Of a DNA stretch of 64,000 nucleotides, positions 18,198 through 27,662 are shown piece after piece. The number at the start of each line of letters is the position of its first letter. Position 1 is the stretch's first letter. The stretch comes from Nitrospira sp. (GTDB lineage Bacteria > Nitrospirota > Nitrospiria > Nitrospirales > Nitrospiraceae), in the NCBI GenBank assembly GCA_022843785.1, contig JALHMZ010000011.1, positions 1-64,000 on the forward strand, read 5' to 3'. Both the position numbers and the translations under genes were made by a program. Under the pieces are notes generated by a model that was not told the DNA's origin, did not search any database, and saw only the letters and a program-made list of their open reading frames with translations.

Positions 18198-19227
18198 GAC
18201 CGCGTTGATATTGGGTGTCACGGGTCAGGATGGGGCGCATATGGCGCATCTCCTGCTGCAGCGGGGGTGGGTCGTCTATGGTGGATTCCGGCGCGGGGTT
18301 ACAGGGAAAACGTGGCGGCTCGACGAGCTGAGCATTACCGATAAGATCCGGTTGATCAACATCGATATCGGCGAACCGTATCAACTGATCGAAGCGTTTA
18401 GGAACATTGGTCCCACCCACATCTACCATTTTGCCGGGGAGAGCTTTGTTGCCGATTCTTTCGAGCACCCCAAAGTCACCATCGATGTGAATGCCATCGG
18501 GACGCTCAATGTGCTGGAGGCGATGCGGTCGGCGGCATCAGATGCCAGACTGTTCTTCGCGTCGAGTTCGGAAGTGTTCGGGCGAAATAAGACTGATCTC
18601 CCACTCGATGAAGCGAGCGAGTTTCGTCCGTCAAACCCGTACGGCATTTCCAAGCTGACGGCACAGCATCTGGTCCGCCTGTTCCGTGAAACGTACGGCC
18701 TGTTCACGAGCGTCGGCATCTTATTCAACCATGAAGGGCCTCTCCGGGCGCGAAGTTTTGTGACCCGCAAGATCACCTATAACCTGACGCGATTGCGCAT
18801 GAATCGTGGAGCGCCCATGGAACTCGGACAGTTCAGCGCCGCGCGGGACTGGGGATCTGCGGAGGATTACGTGGAAGGCATGCATGCCGTAATGGGACTG
18901 GAGAGTCCCGGCGATTACGTGTTCGCGACGGGACGAGTGACGTCCATCCGCGAGTTCTTGGGCGTCGCTGCTCGCGCAGCAGGATTTGCGCCGGTGTTTG
19001 AGAATAGTGGCGCGGAGGAAATTTGTTATGACCGCACAAGCGGGCTCAGGCTCGCGCAGGTGTCTTCACGCTACTTTCGCCCGTTCGATACGCCACCGCT
19101 CACCGGCAATGCGGCGCGGTTGCGGGAGAAAGCCGATTGGAGCGGGTCACGGTCCATCGAACGGATTGCGGAGGGGATGATAGCAGCCGATCTTCATCGC
19201 TGGGAAAAGGGGATTCTCAATGTTTGA
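18184..19227 (+). CDS. Gmd-like NDP-sugar 4,6-dehydratase or epimerase (SDR)
   Basis: 347 aa from GTG 18184, overlapping the neuB-like stop by 14 bases. LGVTGQDGAHMAHLL, SSSEVFG and YGISKLTAQHL give the extended-SDR cofactor site and YXXXK. It aligns with the gmd product by eye but lacks its [12 protein letters not shown] substrate loop (here RRGVTGKTWRLDEL), so a different sugar nucleotide is likely. Embedded between the NeuB-like, aldolase-like and CMP-transferase genes with overlaps, so it should feed the same pathway. Confidence 0.8.
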   Translation: MKDNKTALILGVTGQDGAHMAHLLLQRGWVVYGGFRRGVTGKTWRLDELSITDKIRLINIDIGEPYQLIEAFRNIGPTHIYHFAGESFVADSFEHPKVTIDVNAIGTLNVLEAMRSAASDARLFFASSSEVFGRNKTDLPLDEASEFRPSNPYGISKLTAQHLVRLFRETYGLFTSVGILFNHEGPLRARSFVTRKITYNLTRLRMNRGAPMELGQFSAARDWGSAEDYVEGMHAVMGLESPGDYVFATGRVTSIREFLGVAARAAGFAPVFENSGAEEICYDRTSGLRLAQVSSRYFRPFDTPPLTGNAARLREKADWSGSRSIERIAEGMIAADLHRWEKGILNV

Positions 19228-20167
19228 ACAGCTCAAGGCACGTTTGGAAGGCTGTGTGTACACCGTCTTCACTCCGTTCGACGATCATCTAGAAATTGAC
19301 TATGCGTCGCTTGAGAAATATTTGACGCACATGAGCCGGACGGGAGCTCGAAAGTTTTACGTGATGGCGTACAACTCGCGCTATTCGCAGCTTACACACG
19401 AGGAAATCCGCCGGTTGAACGAATTTTGCATTCGAACGGTCAAGAAGCTGGATGCGAACCATGTCGTGATCGTGGGCGATCCGATTCATTGTTCGACGAA
19501 AGAGTCGATCGAATTCGCGCGGCATGCGCGGGACACTGGGGCGGATCTGATTTCCCTGATCGTCAGAGAAAAGTATTTCACCGACGACCAGATCATGGAT
19601 CACTTTGCGGAAGTCGGGCGGTCGTCCCGCATGCCCATTCTGGTCCATGAAATGCCGTTTCTGTCTGGTTACGATGGAAAGCAGATCCATTGGCCGCTGA
19701 GCCTGTTTGAGGCGTTGCCGTCGGTGCCTGAAATCGTGGCTCTGAAGGAGGACGCTAAGGATTTCGGTACCACTTGCGCCGCGTTGAAGCTGGAGCCGAG
19801 AATTCGAGTGATCATCGCGGGGCGCAAGTCGTCCTTCATGCAATACAGACCCTACGGCGCGAAGGCGTACCTGAACGGCATCTCCATGCTGGATGCTCGC
19901 ATCGGAGAAACGTTCTGGAAGGCCTATGAGCGGGGGGACGAGCAGATGATCCGGTTCATTCTGGATAGGCTCGAGGCGCCGTTCTTTGACAAGTGCGCGG
20001 CCAAGTATGGATGGCACCGGGTCAATAAGGCCTTGCTGCAGGCAGCCGGCTTTATGCATCGGCGGGACCGTATGCCGCTGAAATCGCTCAGTGACGGCGA
20101 ATATGAGGAGGTGCGCCGGGTCTATCTCGAGATTGCCGGGCCAATGAAGGAGTTGATTGGATCATGA
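19220..20167 (+). CDS. DapA/NanA-superfamily aldolase or lyase
   Basis: 315 aa, a class I TIM-barrel aldolase of the dihydrodipicolinate synthase/N-acetylneuraminate lyase superfamily. The expected Schiff-base lysine is Lys176 in EIVALKEDAKDFG. VYTVFTPFDDHLEIDY is the typical N-terminus. It is unlikely to be the housekeeping lysine enzyme because it overlaps its neighbours by 8 and 4 bases in a sugar cassette. It may make or cleave a keto-acid sugar intermediate; the reaction is not known. Confidence 0.8.
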   Translation: MFEQLKARLEGCVYTVFTPFDDHLEIDYASLEKYLTHMSRTGARKFYVMAYNSRYSQLTHEEIRRLNEFCIRTVKKLDANHVVIVGDPIHCSTKESIEFARHARDTGADLISLIVREKYFTDDQIMDHFAEVGRSSRMPILVHEMPFLSGYDGKQIHWPLSLFEALPSVPEIVALKEDAKDFGTTCAALKLEPRIRVIIAGRKSSFMQYRPYGAKAYLNGISMLDARIGETFWKAYERGDEQMIRFILDRLEAPFFDKCAAKYGWHRVNKALLQAAGFMHRRDRMPLKSLSDGEYEEVRRVYLEIAGPMKELIGS

Positions 20168-20874
20168 GCTATATCGCCTTCGTTCCGGCACGATCTGGTT
20201 CCAAGCGTCTTCCTGGAAAAAATGTGAAGGTGCTCGCGGGTAAGCCGCTGGTCGTCTGGACGCTGGAAGCGTGTGTGCGATCGGAGCGGATCGACCGTGT
20301 CGTATTTTCAACCGACTCTGAGGAGTATTGGGAGATCGCCCGTGGACATATCAAATCGGACAAGCTTGTCCGGGATTGTCGATCGGCAACCGAAGCCGGG
20401 GATAACGTGAAGATTTTCGACTATCTGAAGTCGAATCATCAAAAGCTATTTCCCGGCCGGGGAGACTGTGTTGTCCTGGCACTGCCCACGGTTCCGTTTC
20501 GATCCCACAGGCACATTGATGAGTCCATCACGTTATTCGAGCAGCACAGTCAGCCGGTCTTTTCAGCGACGACCTATGGATTCCCGATTTCCTTCGCGTT
20601 TTATGTCGATGATCAGGTTGGTTGGCAGCCGGCCTTTCCGGATGGGGCAATGGTGACGGGCAACACACGCAGTCAGGACCAACGCGCTGCCTACCACCCG
20701 AACGGTGCGGTGTACGTCCGAAAGGCCGAGGACCTGGCGCAACCGGATTTGCGAACCCTGTATCAAGGCGCGCGGCCATATCTGATGGATCGAGATATCT
20801 CGCTGGATATCGATAACGAGATTGATTTTACGATTGCTGAAACCCTGGTGAAGTCTGGGTATGTCAGCGGCTGA
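20164..20874 (+). CDS. Acylneuraminate cytidylyltransferase family (CMP-sugar synthetase)
   Basis: Activates a nonulosonic-type acid sugar with CTP. FVPARSGSKRLPGKNVKVLA at the N-terminus is the nucleotide-binding block of NeuA/KdsB-like enzymes. 236 aa, typical for bacterial NeuA. Starts at ATGA overlapping the aldolase-like gene. With the NeuB-like fusion it makes a synthesis-and-activation pair for a NulO-like sugar. Confidence 0.88.
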   Translation: MSYIAFVPARSGSKRLPGKNVKVLAGKPLVVWTLEACVRSERIDRVVFSTDSEEYWEIARGHIKSDKLVRDCRSATEAGDNVKIFDYLKSNHQKLFPGRGDCVVLALPTVPFRSHRHIDESITLFEQHSQPVFSATTYGFPISFAFYVDDQVGWQPAFPDGAMVTGNTRSQDQRAAYHPNGAVYVRKAEDLAQPDLRTLYQGARPYLMDRDISLDIDNEIDFTIAETLVKSGYVSG

Positions 20875-20904
20875 CTCGTTAGCTATAGTGTGCTCTTCCT
20901 CGTT

Positions 20905-21947
20905 GTGAACTCGGATAAACGCCTTCAATCGCTGGACGGAATTCGCGGATTGGCAGTGTTGCTTGTATTTCTGAGCCATGCTTCAGGGAGAGAAATATCG
21001 ACTATATCGTGGCTGAACTTTCATGGGATTGGGATTGTCGGTGTCTACCTGTTTTTTGTTCTCAGCGGTTATTTGCTCACGCGGAATTTGTTATTGGGGC
21101 AAGGAGTGAAAGAGTTTTATATCCGCCGATTCTTCCGGATAGTACCGCTGTACTTCGCAGTTCTGCTCATGGTCTTATTGCGCAGTCATACGGTTACTAT
21201 TCACCACGCTACCTTTATGTGGAGGGTGGGACAGAAGGCTTTCTTAAGCATATGCTTTTCATCAAGGGGGACGGTGTCTTTTGGACTCTTGCAGCGGAGT
21301 TCAATTTCTATTTGATGTTGCCGTCGTTAGTATGGGCCGGTTCCAAGTTCGGTAGCCGGTGGTTGGGGATAGGAGCCGCGACGTATTTTGTCTGGTTCCT
21401 TCTAGCCTTTAAAGGAACGTTGCCGCCACCAAAACTTGTGGATATACATCATCAAGGCCAGTTTCTCGATGTATTGATCTGTGGAAGTATAGCCGCTTTT
21501 GTAACCCGTAAATTGCCGGAAGGCCTTATTGCTGTGCTTCTGGCGATCACAATAGCTGGCACTATGGTATGTGTGTCGAAATCATTTCTTTGGTTTAATC
21601 AACCTCTTTATAACTTGCGGTGGATGACGCTTGCCTATGGCATTGTGTTCGCGCTGAGCATTATCAGTGTCTCCCAGGGGAATCGATATATGCTCACGGT
21701 TTTTAGTAGCCCGATTCTGCGGTTTATGGGGGTCGTAGGGTTTGGCTGGTACTTGCTCCACTTTCAAATATTTCAGGTTGTCAACGCATATATCGCCCCA
21801 GGGGCGATGCGGTTCTTGGTCGCAACGATTGCCATTGCCGCGAGCTCGTGGTTGGCGTTTGTGCTTATCGAGTTGCCGTGTATGCGGATCGGGAAATGGT
21901 TGAGCGAGAAGGTTTCAGAGCCAAGAACAGTGCATCTGCGTAGTTGA
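20905..21947 (+). pseudogene. Acyltransferase 3 (OafA/YrhL-like) gene with frameshift
   Basis: The first part, from GTG 20905, reads SLDGIRGLAVLLVFLSHASG and multiple membrane helices. The frame then shifts by -1 between about 21180 and 21240, and the second part continues as GDGVFWTLAAEFNFYLMLP through further helices to 21947. The family O-acetylates glycans in the inner membrane. Reading the two frames together gives a nearly complete protein, so one lost base (mutation or sequence error) explains it. No slippery run or hairpin was seen to suggest programmed frameshifting. Confidence 0.75.
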
Positions 21948-22048
21948 TCCATGGCAGTTGTGCGAGCATCACGCTCTCACGAGATGTGGGATGGGGTGCC
22001 GTGACTTTCTGCCCGTAGCCCTTGTATGAAGAGAAAAATGGATCGAGT

Positions 22049-22885
22049 ATGACGATACAGGCGGAGTTTAGTTTCCAAGAGGAGAATTACAATAGCCTCA
22101 AAGGAAAATACACGACAGCGGAATCGTATCGTGTCGGTAAATTACATCGGCTTGGGTGTATTGCGTTGGCGGAGAAGGTCATTAGATCACCTATTCGAGG
22201 GAATTTTGTTGAGATTGGTGCAGGGACTGGTTATTTCAGTGCCTATATTTTGAGCCAGCGAAAGGAAACGCATGCCATCTTGCTGGAATCCACCAGTGCA
22301 GTTGTGGAGACGATTCACCATTGTATGAACGTGCATTCCGTAAGTGCTGATCGGTACAGAGTTGAGATATGCGATTTCACCACATTTGTAGCCCCCACAC
22401 CGATGGACTATGTGTTTGCCATGGGGGCCATTCACCATTCTTACGCGCTTGGGGATACCATGGTCAGGATTTCCGAGAATCTAAAGCCAGGCGGATATCT
22501 GATTGCGCATGAGCCTGCGTTCAGCGATTTTCAGCCTCGTCAATCCCTGCAGCAGCACTACAGACAGCGCTTAGGTATTGACCCCTCGACGCCCGATCCA
22601 AAGCTTCCCCGGTATGATTTCTTTTTTAGAGAATCGGAATATCGTCGCGCGGCAATTTCGGCAGGGTTCGATATTATCGCATGGATGCCAGTTGAGCCGG
22701 TTGCTGCAATGAGTTGGCCCATGTTAGCAAAAGTGCAGCTCATGAAAGCCGCTAAGAAGGTGTTAGGCCGGATACCTTCGATAAATTCAGTGACAACTAT
22801 TGCCAGGCCGAATAGCTATCTCATGATTTTTCGCAAGCCGTCGAATGACATTGATGCATGGATTCCGCATAAATCCTTATTGTAA
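22049..22885 (+). CDS. Class I SAM-dependent methyltransferase
   Basis: 278 aa from ATG 22049. FVEIGAGTGYFSAYIL is motif I and DYVFAMGAIHHS the motif-II region; LKPGGYLIAHEP follows. A Rossmann methyltransferase placed among glycan genes, so O- or N-methylation of a sugar residue is likely; the acceptor cannot be read. A TTG at 22022 would add nine residues of no visible value. Base composition is slightly more AT-rich than the flanking dTDP/GDP-sugar genes. Confidence 0.75.
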   Translation: MTIQAEFSFQEENYNSLKGKYTTAESYRVGKLHRLGCIALAEKVIRSPIRGNFVEIGAGTGYFSAYILSQRKETHAILLESTSAVVETIHHCMNVHSVSADRYRVEICDFTTFVAPTPMDYVFAMGAIHHSYALGDTMVRISENLKPGGYLIAHEPAFSDFQPRQSLQQHYRQRLGIDPSTPDPKLPRYDFFFRESEYRRAAISAGFDIIAWMPVEPVAAMSWPMLAKVQLMKAAKKVLGRIPSINSVTTIARPNSYLMIFRKPSNDIDAWIPHKSLL

Positions 22886-23009
22886 TTGAGACAAGGTTTC
22901 GCGGGTTTGATGGTCAAAGGTTGGTTGGGATGTATCAACCAGTACTGCGATGTGTCGGACATCATGCTAGCGGCGTCGATTCCAGTAATTATGGAAAGAG
23001 ACCGGGACA

Positions 23010-23867
23010 ATGACGCAGTTGGTTTTTGAGGCAGAACGCACAGTCGATTCCGTGATCAATCAGTTAGTTCGTTATGGAATCACCATCATTCCGAATTTCT
23101 TGGATCAACGTGTCCTGGCCGCGCTCCGAGCGGCATTCTTTGAACTTTTGGACAACGATCGGGCTTGCGTCAACAAGAAGTTTGGGCATCCGACTAACCC
23201 GGAAGGACGTCAAGCGACCATCGATCCGATAAAGGCCGTGGGCGATGGCTATCCAGAATTTCAGCAGGTGTTTCACTCGGACTTCATGAATGAAGTCGCT
23301 CAGGCATATTTCGCCCCCCATCAGTACGAGTTGAACGGCCAAGTCTTGCTGGTACATCTGCGAGCGTGCCCTGTGCCGATTTTGCCCTGGCATTTTGACC
23401 GTATTCAGACCCTCAAATTCTGGATGTATTTGAGGGATACAACGGTTGATGAGGGTGCGTTCGAATACTGTCCGGGAACGCATTGGGAAGGGCACTATCG
23501 AGCTGGTTATCACATGCTGTCTGGGACTCCTGTGAAGCATATCCCGAACGATGTGCCGCCACACAGGATTCAGAATCCGGTCGCAGTGGAGGCCAAGGCT
23601 GGTGATCTGGTGATCTTTGACCCGGATGGATTTCACCGCGGTGGCATTGTGGGGCCAGGAAGAGAACGATGCGTCCTGCGGGCTGATACCTATCCGATTC
23701 CAAGCCGCAAATACGGTGATCGTCCGCTGACGCCAGGTTGGTGGCTCGTGGGTCCCTTAAACCTCGCTCGCTGGCTGAACCCTGCTGGAAGTCGGTTGAT
23801 CGGTGATCGAGTGATGGACAAAGCTCAACGACGCGATGACCACGACATTACAATGGAGCCACGTTAA
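23010..23867 (+). CDS. Phytanoyl-CoA dioxygenase-family (Fe(II)/2-oxoglutarate) oxygenase
   Basis: 285 aa double-stranded beta-helix oxygenase. The iron ligands fit His128 and Asp130 (WHFDRIQTLKFW) and His209 (GFHRGG); Arg220 or Arg224 would bind 2-oxoglutarate. GYGIT-type N-terminus (LVRYGITIIPNFLD) is typical of PhyH proteins. Substrate unknown; next to methyltransferases and glycosyltransferases, it may hydroxylate a sugar or lipid in the same pathway. Confidence 0.82.
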   Translation: MTQLVFEAERTVDSVINQLVRYGITIIPNFLDQRVLAALRAAFFELLDNDRACVNKKFGHPTNPEGRQATIDPIKAVGDGYPEFQQVFHSDFMNEVAQAYFAPHQYELNGQVLLVHLRACPVPILPWHFDRIQTLKFWMYLRDTTVDEGAFEYCPGTHWEGHYRAGYHMLSGTPVKHIPNDVPPHRIQNPVAVEAKAGDLVIFDPDGFHRGGIVGPGRERCVLRADTYPIPSRKYGDRPLTPGWWLVGPLNLARWLNPAGSRLIGDRVMDKAQRRDDHDITMEPR

Positions 23868-24094
23868 AGGATTGGAGCATCCGTAGCCGCAACGTTGATC
23901 ATTCATCGTGCGAGAACCTTCTGTTGCTTTTCTTTCCACGATCCTGTCGGTCCAGCCAATAAGTGCAACGTAGTCTTTCTGAATCGATAGATGCGTCTGA
24001 ATAGGTAGCGGATCGTGTTCTTTGATCCACAGGGGTCTTGGCCAATTCATCAAGTGAGTGTGGACGGTTGCAAGGCGTGCTGAACCGCACAGTT

Positions 24095-25621
24095 ATGCCA
24101 GATGTTGCATCACCTGATTCGCCTCGGAAATCGCGAAGCACGGCTGAAGCCTGCGAGATTCTAGTTCAGCTTGAGCAAGGAAACGAGGTCAATGAAAGGT
24201 GTATGGGCGCAATTCAGCTATGGCCGTTGCTGAGGCATGTGTTATGGACGGAGCTGTTGCGTGCAGGTTCTGCGAATGAACAACAGGGGTCTGCTCAGCA
24301 GCCGGGGCTTGCTTCCCAAGCCAGGAGGCTTGCATCGGTCTTGTATGACAACATTGCTCAAACAGTTCTCCGGCATCAGACTGAACGGTTGGAGGAGACG
24401 CTGCTATTCGTCTCCAGACCGGTCTATCTGCAATACATGGGTGAAACGAAACAGTACTTTGACCGAATCATTGATCCGCTGTTTTTCATCGCCCGGAATC
24501 ATTGTTCTGCAGCCAAGGCCTACATTGGACCTCCCCCTGATGGCCTGCGACTCCTGTTTCCTGGATTTCCGCTACGTCCCAGATTGGTGGGACGTGCAGC
24601 GAGCATTGAACACTCCGTCGGTCCGTGGATCAGAGATATCGCGCATCAGGCGGGGTTATGTGACCGAGAGCTGTCAGCGCAATTCTTCACAGCATTGAGG
24701 GGGTTTGAAAGGTGGTACAGCACTGGCAAGTCGTTGTTTGCCTCGATGCCGCGGATGAAACGGCTGTATCTGACAAGCTGGTACTTCCCCGACATGATGG
24801 GACTGACTGCGGCTGCGAAAGACGCGGGCATCGAGGTGATCGATGTTCAGCACGGGAAGCAAGGGAAGTATCAGGGGATGTATTCCTGGTGGACGAGGAT
24901 ACCGGATGGCGGGTACAGAATGATGCCCGATCGATTCTGGTGCTGGGGGCGTCCAAGTTGTCACGATATTCTGCGCGCATCCCCCGACCGTACAACGCAT
25001 AGACCCTTTGTTGGTGGGTTTCCTTGGATTGATTGGTATCGTACCTTTGTTAACCCCTCTGTGGCCCGCCCCGTGTCGGATCGGACAATCCTGTTTACAA
25101 TGCAGGGTCCACAAGGAGTGAGTCAGGAACCGATTCCAGACTTCATCGTCAAGTTCCTCCAGGATGGTCAGTTTTCCGATTGGCGGATCCGGTTTCGCAA
25201 CCACCCGAACTTCAAGGGTGGGTTGAAATACTGTGAGAAGCGGTTGGCCTCGGTCAATCCTTCTCGATTTGCAATCGCCGATCAAAAGCGAAATCTGTAT
25301 GACGAGTTTTTGGAAGTGACTCATCATATTACCGGATATAGCTCGTGCTGCTATGAGGCAGAGTCGTTTGGTGTTCCCACCTTGCTGTTCGGAGAGGAAG
25401 CCAAGTCAATCTACGAGGCTGATATTGCCAGCGGAAGGTTCTCCTGGACGCGAGGGGAGGAAAGTGACCTGATCGTCTGGCTTGGGCAGCCTCCGATAAA
25501 CCACGTTCATCAACAGGATCAATATATTGAATCGTCCTTAGCTCTTACAGCATCTGTGCTTTTCGGAGATCCTGCAGCTCAGGATTGTAAACTCGTACGA
25601 TCCTCCACGGTGCAAGGATAG
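24095..25621 (+). CDS. Uncharacterised capsule/surface-glycan biosynthesis protein
   Basis: 508 aa from ATG 24095 (a TTG at 24038 is also open). I do not recognise a named family with certainty. The part around IEVIDVQHGKQGKYQGMYSW, CWGRPSCHDILR and HHITGYSSCCYEAESFGVPT resembles GT-B-like capsular polysaccharide proteins that have an HG loop followed by a late E-S-phi-G-P site. No signal peptide. The stretch 23868-24094 before it holds no recognisable gene on the plus strand. A glycosyltransferase role is inferred mainly from these late blocks and the context. Confidence 0.55.
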   Translation: MPDVASPDSPRKSRSTAEACEILVQLEQGNEVNERCMGAIQLWPLLRHVLWTELLRAGSANEQQGSAQQPGLASQARRLASVLYDNIAQTVLRHQTERLEETLLFVSRPVYLQYMGETKQYFDRIIDPLFFIARNHCSAAKAYIGPPPDGLRLLFPGFPLRPRLVGRAASIEHSVGPWIRDIAHQAGLCDRELSAQFFTALRGFERWYSTGKSLFASMPRMKRLYLTSWYFPDMMGLTAAAKDAGIEVIDVQHGKQGKYQGMYSWWTRIPDGGYRMMPDRFWCWGRPSCHDILRASPDRTTHRPFVGGFPWIDWYRTFVNPSVARPVSDRTILFTMQGPQGVSQEPIPDFIVKFLQDGQFSDWRIRFRNHPNFKGGLKYCEKRLASVNPSRFAIADQKRNLYDEFLEVTHHITGYSSCCYEAESFGVPTLLFGEEAKSIYEADIASGRFSWTRGEESDLIVWLGQPPINHVHQQDQYIESSLALTASVLFGDPAAQDCKLVRSSTVQG

Positions 25622-25708
25622 GCAATGTCACCAAAGGCGGGTTCTTGGACTAGCGCTAGCTTCGGGATTTCCTAGGACGATGCCCATCCTGCTCAGGGTA
25701 TTCACACG

Positions 25709-26614
25709 GTGAACGCACCGATCACACTGTTCGTTTACAACCGACCGGTTCACACCCGCCGGACAGTTGAGGCTTTGCTGAAGAACGAGTTGGTCACGCA
25801 CAGCGATTTGTTCATATTTTCAGATGCAGCAAAAACCTCTTCGGCGGATGAATCAGTGTGCGAAGTGCGGAAGTACATCAGGACAATAGGTGGATTCAAG
25901 TCAGTCAAGATCGTCGAGCGAGATCGGAATTGGGGATTGGCTAATTCTATCATCGATGGTGTGACAGCAGTGATGAATGAATACGAGCGGATCATTGTGT
26001 TAGAGGATGATCTCGTAACGTCGCCGAATTTTCTTGAGTATATGAACGCAGCCCTTGATCACTATGAGAGTGATCCGAAGGCGTTCTCGATCGGCGGCTA
26101 TAACTTTCCTGAAACAACGCTGCCGATCCCAAGTGATTACTCTTGGGATACCTATGCCTCGTTTCGATGCTGTTCGTGGGGATGGGCGACGTGGATCGAC
26201 CGCTGGAAGCGAGTTGATTGGGGCATGGACTATTACGAGACTTTTATGCGGGACCAGACTGCGCAGGAGTCGTTTAATCGAGGTGGCTCCGACATGAGTG
26301 GAATGCTGAAGATGCAACACGAAGGGCGCATTGACTCTTGGGCGATACGATTCTGTTACGGACACCATGCCAATCGCATGCATTGCGTCTATCCGGTCAA
26401 GACACTGGTCATGAATATCGGGCAGGACCATTCGGGTACACATTGTGGACGGAATATTCGCTGGGAGCATACGTCATTCGATGAAAAATGGATACCGCGC
26501 AAGTTTTGCCAGGCCCACAATATCGATGCGAGGATCACACGCGGTTTTTACGATGCTTTCGTGCCGCCCAAGCGCTCGCTGGTCGCACGCATTCTGCAAC
26601 GCTTCAGTATGTAA
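25709..26614 (+). CDS. GT-A-fold glycosyltransferase (family uncertain)
   Basis: 301 aa from GTG 25709. APITLFVYNRPVHTRRTVEA opens like nucleotide-diphospho-sugar transferases. ERIIVLEDDLVTSPNFLEYM carries an acidic EDD motif in the metal-binding position. CCSWGWATWIDRW follows, seen in sulfated- or sialylated-glycan glycosyltransferases of this type. Soluble and probably cytoplasmic. Donor and acceptor unknown. Confidence 0.72.
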   Translation: MNAPITLFVYNRPVHTRRTVEALLKNELVTHSDLFIFSDAAKTSSADESVCEVRKYIRTIGGFKSVKIVERDRNWGLANSIIDGVTAVMNEYERIIVLEDDLVTSPNFLEYMNAALDHYESDPKAFSIGGYNFPETTLPIPSDYSWDTYASFRCCSWGWATWIDRWKRVDWGMDYYETFMRDQTAQESFNRGGSDMSGMLKMQHEGRIDSWAIRFCYGHHANRMHCVYPVKTLVMNIGQDHSGTHCGRNIRWEHTSFDEKWIPRKFCQAHNIDARITRGFYDAFVPPKRSLVARILQRFSM

Positions 26615-26698
26615 GGCGAGAGGGGATGTGGTTGGCGGTGGCGTTAAACGGCTGCTCCCCAACGTAGTATCCAAAGCCGCACGTCGCGATCCACTCAT

Positions 26699-27556
26699 AT
26701 GAGTCGCTCTTTAGATAGTTCGAGTTCTCATGGCCTGGTGTTAGTGAACCTGGCCTGTGGCTCAGTATTTCATCCGGCATGGCGCAACTTCGATGTTGCG
26801 CCGGTTACTCCACAGGTGAAGTACCTGGATCTTCGGCGGAGTTTGCCGTTTGAAGATGCGTCTGTAGATGTCTGTTACGCCGCTCACGTGCTTGAACACT
26901 TAACGCGTACTGATGCAAGGGCACTCCTGGCTGAATGCTATCGCGTGATAAGGAAAGAGGGAATCATTAGATTGGTTGTGCCTGATCTGGAATCGGTTGT
27001 GCGCGATTATTTGAGGCTGTTGGAAGCGGTCGAAGGTGGTTCAATCGAGGCCCAACATGATTACGAGTGGATACTTATAGAGATGTTGGATCAGCTGGTG
27101 CGGCACAATTCGGGTGGTGCCATGTCCAGCTATCTTAGAGGAGGTAAACTGCCCAATGCAAAGTTCGTCATCTCGCGCATCGGGCTTGAGGCTGAACGTT
27201 TGATGGACAATGGGGAAGGATTCAAGGCAGCTTCCCGCAAGCGCAATATCCGAAACGTGAGGCATTATCTTCGACGAATAAGAGAAGAAATAGTCGCGCT
27301 GCTGGCCACTGTGTTCTTAGGGAAAGATGGATCACTTGCGGTGAGAGAAGGGATATTTCGTCGGTCCGGCGAGGCGCATCTTTGGATGTACGATCGATAT
27401 TCGCTCCGGCAACTTCTTGAAACATCTGGATTCCGGAATGTGCGATGTTGCCAGGCAGGGGAAAGCTCTATTCCAGAGTTTCAAGATTATCAACTTGATA
27501 CAGTTGAAGGGCGAACTCGAAAGCCAGATTCGCTTTTTATGGAAGCAAGCAAATAG
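26699..27556 (+). CDS. SAM-dependent methyltransferase (type 11-like)
   Basis: 285 aa. LVNLACGSVFHPAWRNFDV and VCYAAHVLEHLTRTDARALL are the methyltransferase core, followed by IRLVVPDLESVVRDYLRL. This form (a short conserved motif I with the PDLE block) is common in polysaccharide clusters. A long insert of charged residues lies at about 145-215. Target unknown. Confidence 0.75.
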   Translation: MSRSLDSSSSHGLVLVNLACGSVFHPAWRNFDVAPVTPQVKYLDLRRSLPFEDASVDVCYAAHVLEHLTRTDARALLAECYRVIRKEGIIRLVVPDLESVVRDYLRLLEAVEGGSIEAQHDYEWILIEMLDQLVRHNSGGAMSSYLRGGKLPNAKFVISRIGLEAERLMDNGEGFKAASRKRNIRNVRHYLRRIREEIVALLATVFLGKDGSLAVREGIFRRSGEAHLWMYDRYSLRQLLETSGFRNVRCCQAGESSIPEFQDYQLDTVEGRTRKPDSLFMEASK

Positions 27557-27662
27557 CCTTGATGGTTCCCCTTCCTATGTGTTCTATTTTCTATGGAGCG
27601 ATGTTCCCGACGTTGCACGGGGTGTTCTGCGTGTGGTTTGGAGTGCACAGTCGTAGATAGCT

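Noticed and set aside
21180..21240. Programmed ribosomal frameshift in the acyltransferase
   Set aside because: No slippery heptamer or downstream hairpin was seen; a simple base loss explains the shift better.
23868..24053. Minus-strand ORF reading MNWPRPLWIKEHDPL and onward
   Set aside because: Looks coding-like but is about 60 residues before running antisense into the dioxygenase gene, with no known family; possibly a remnant, not supportable as a gene.
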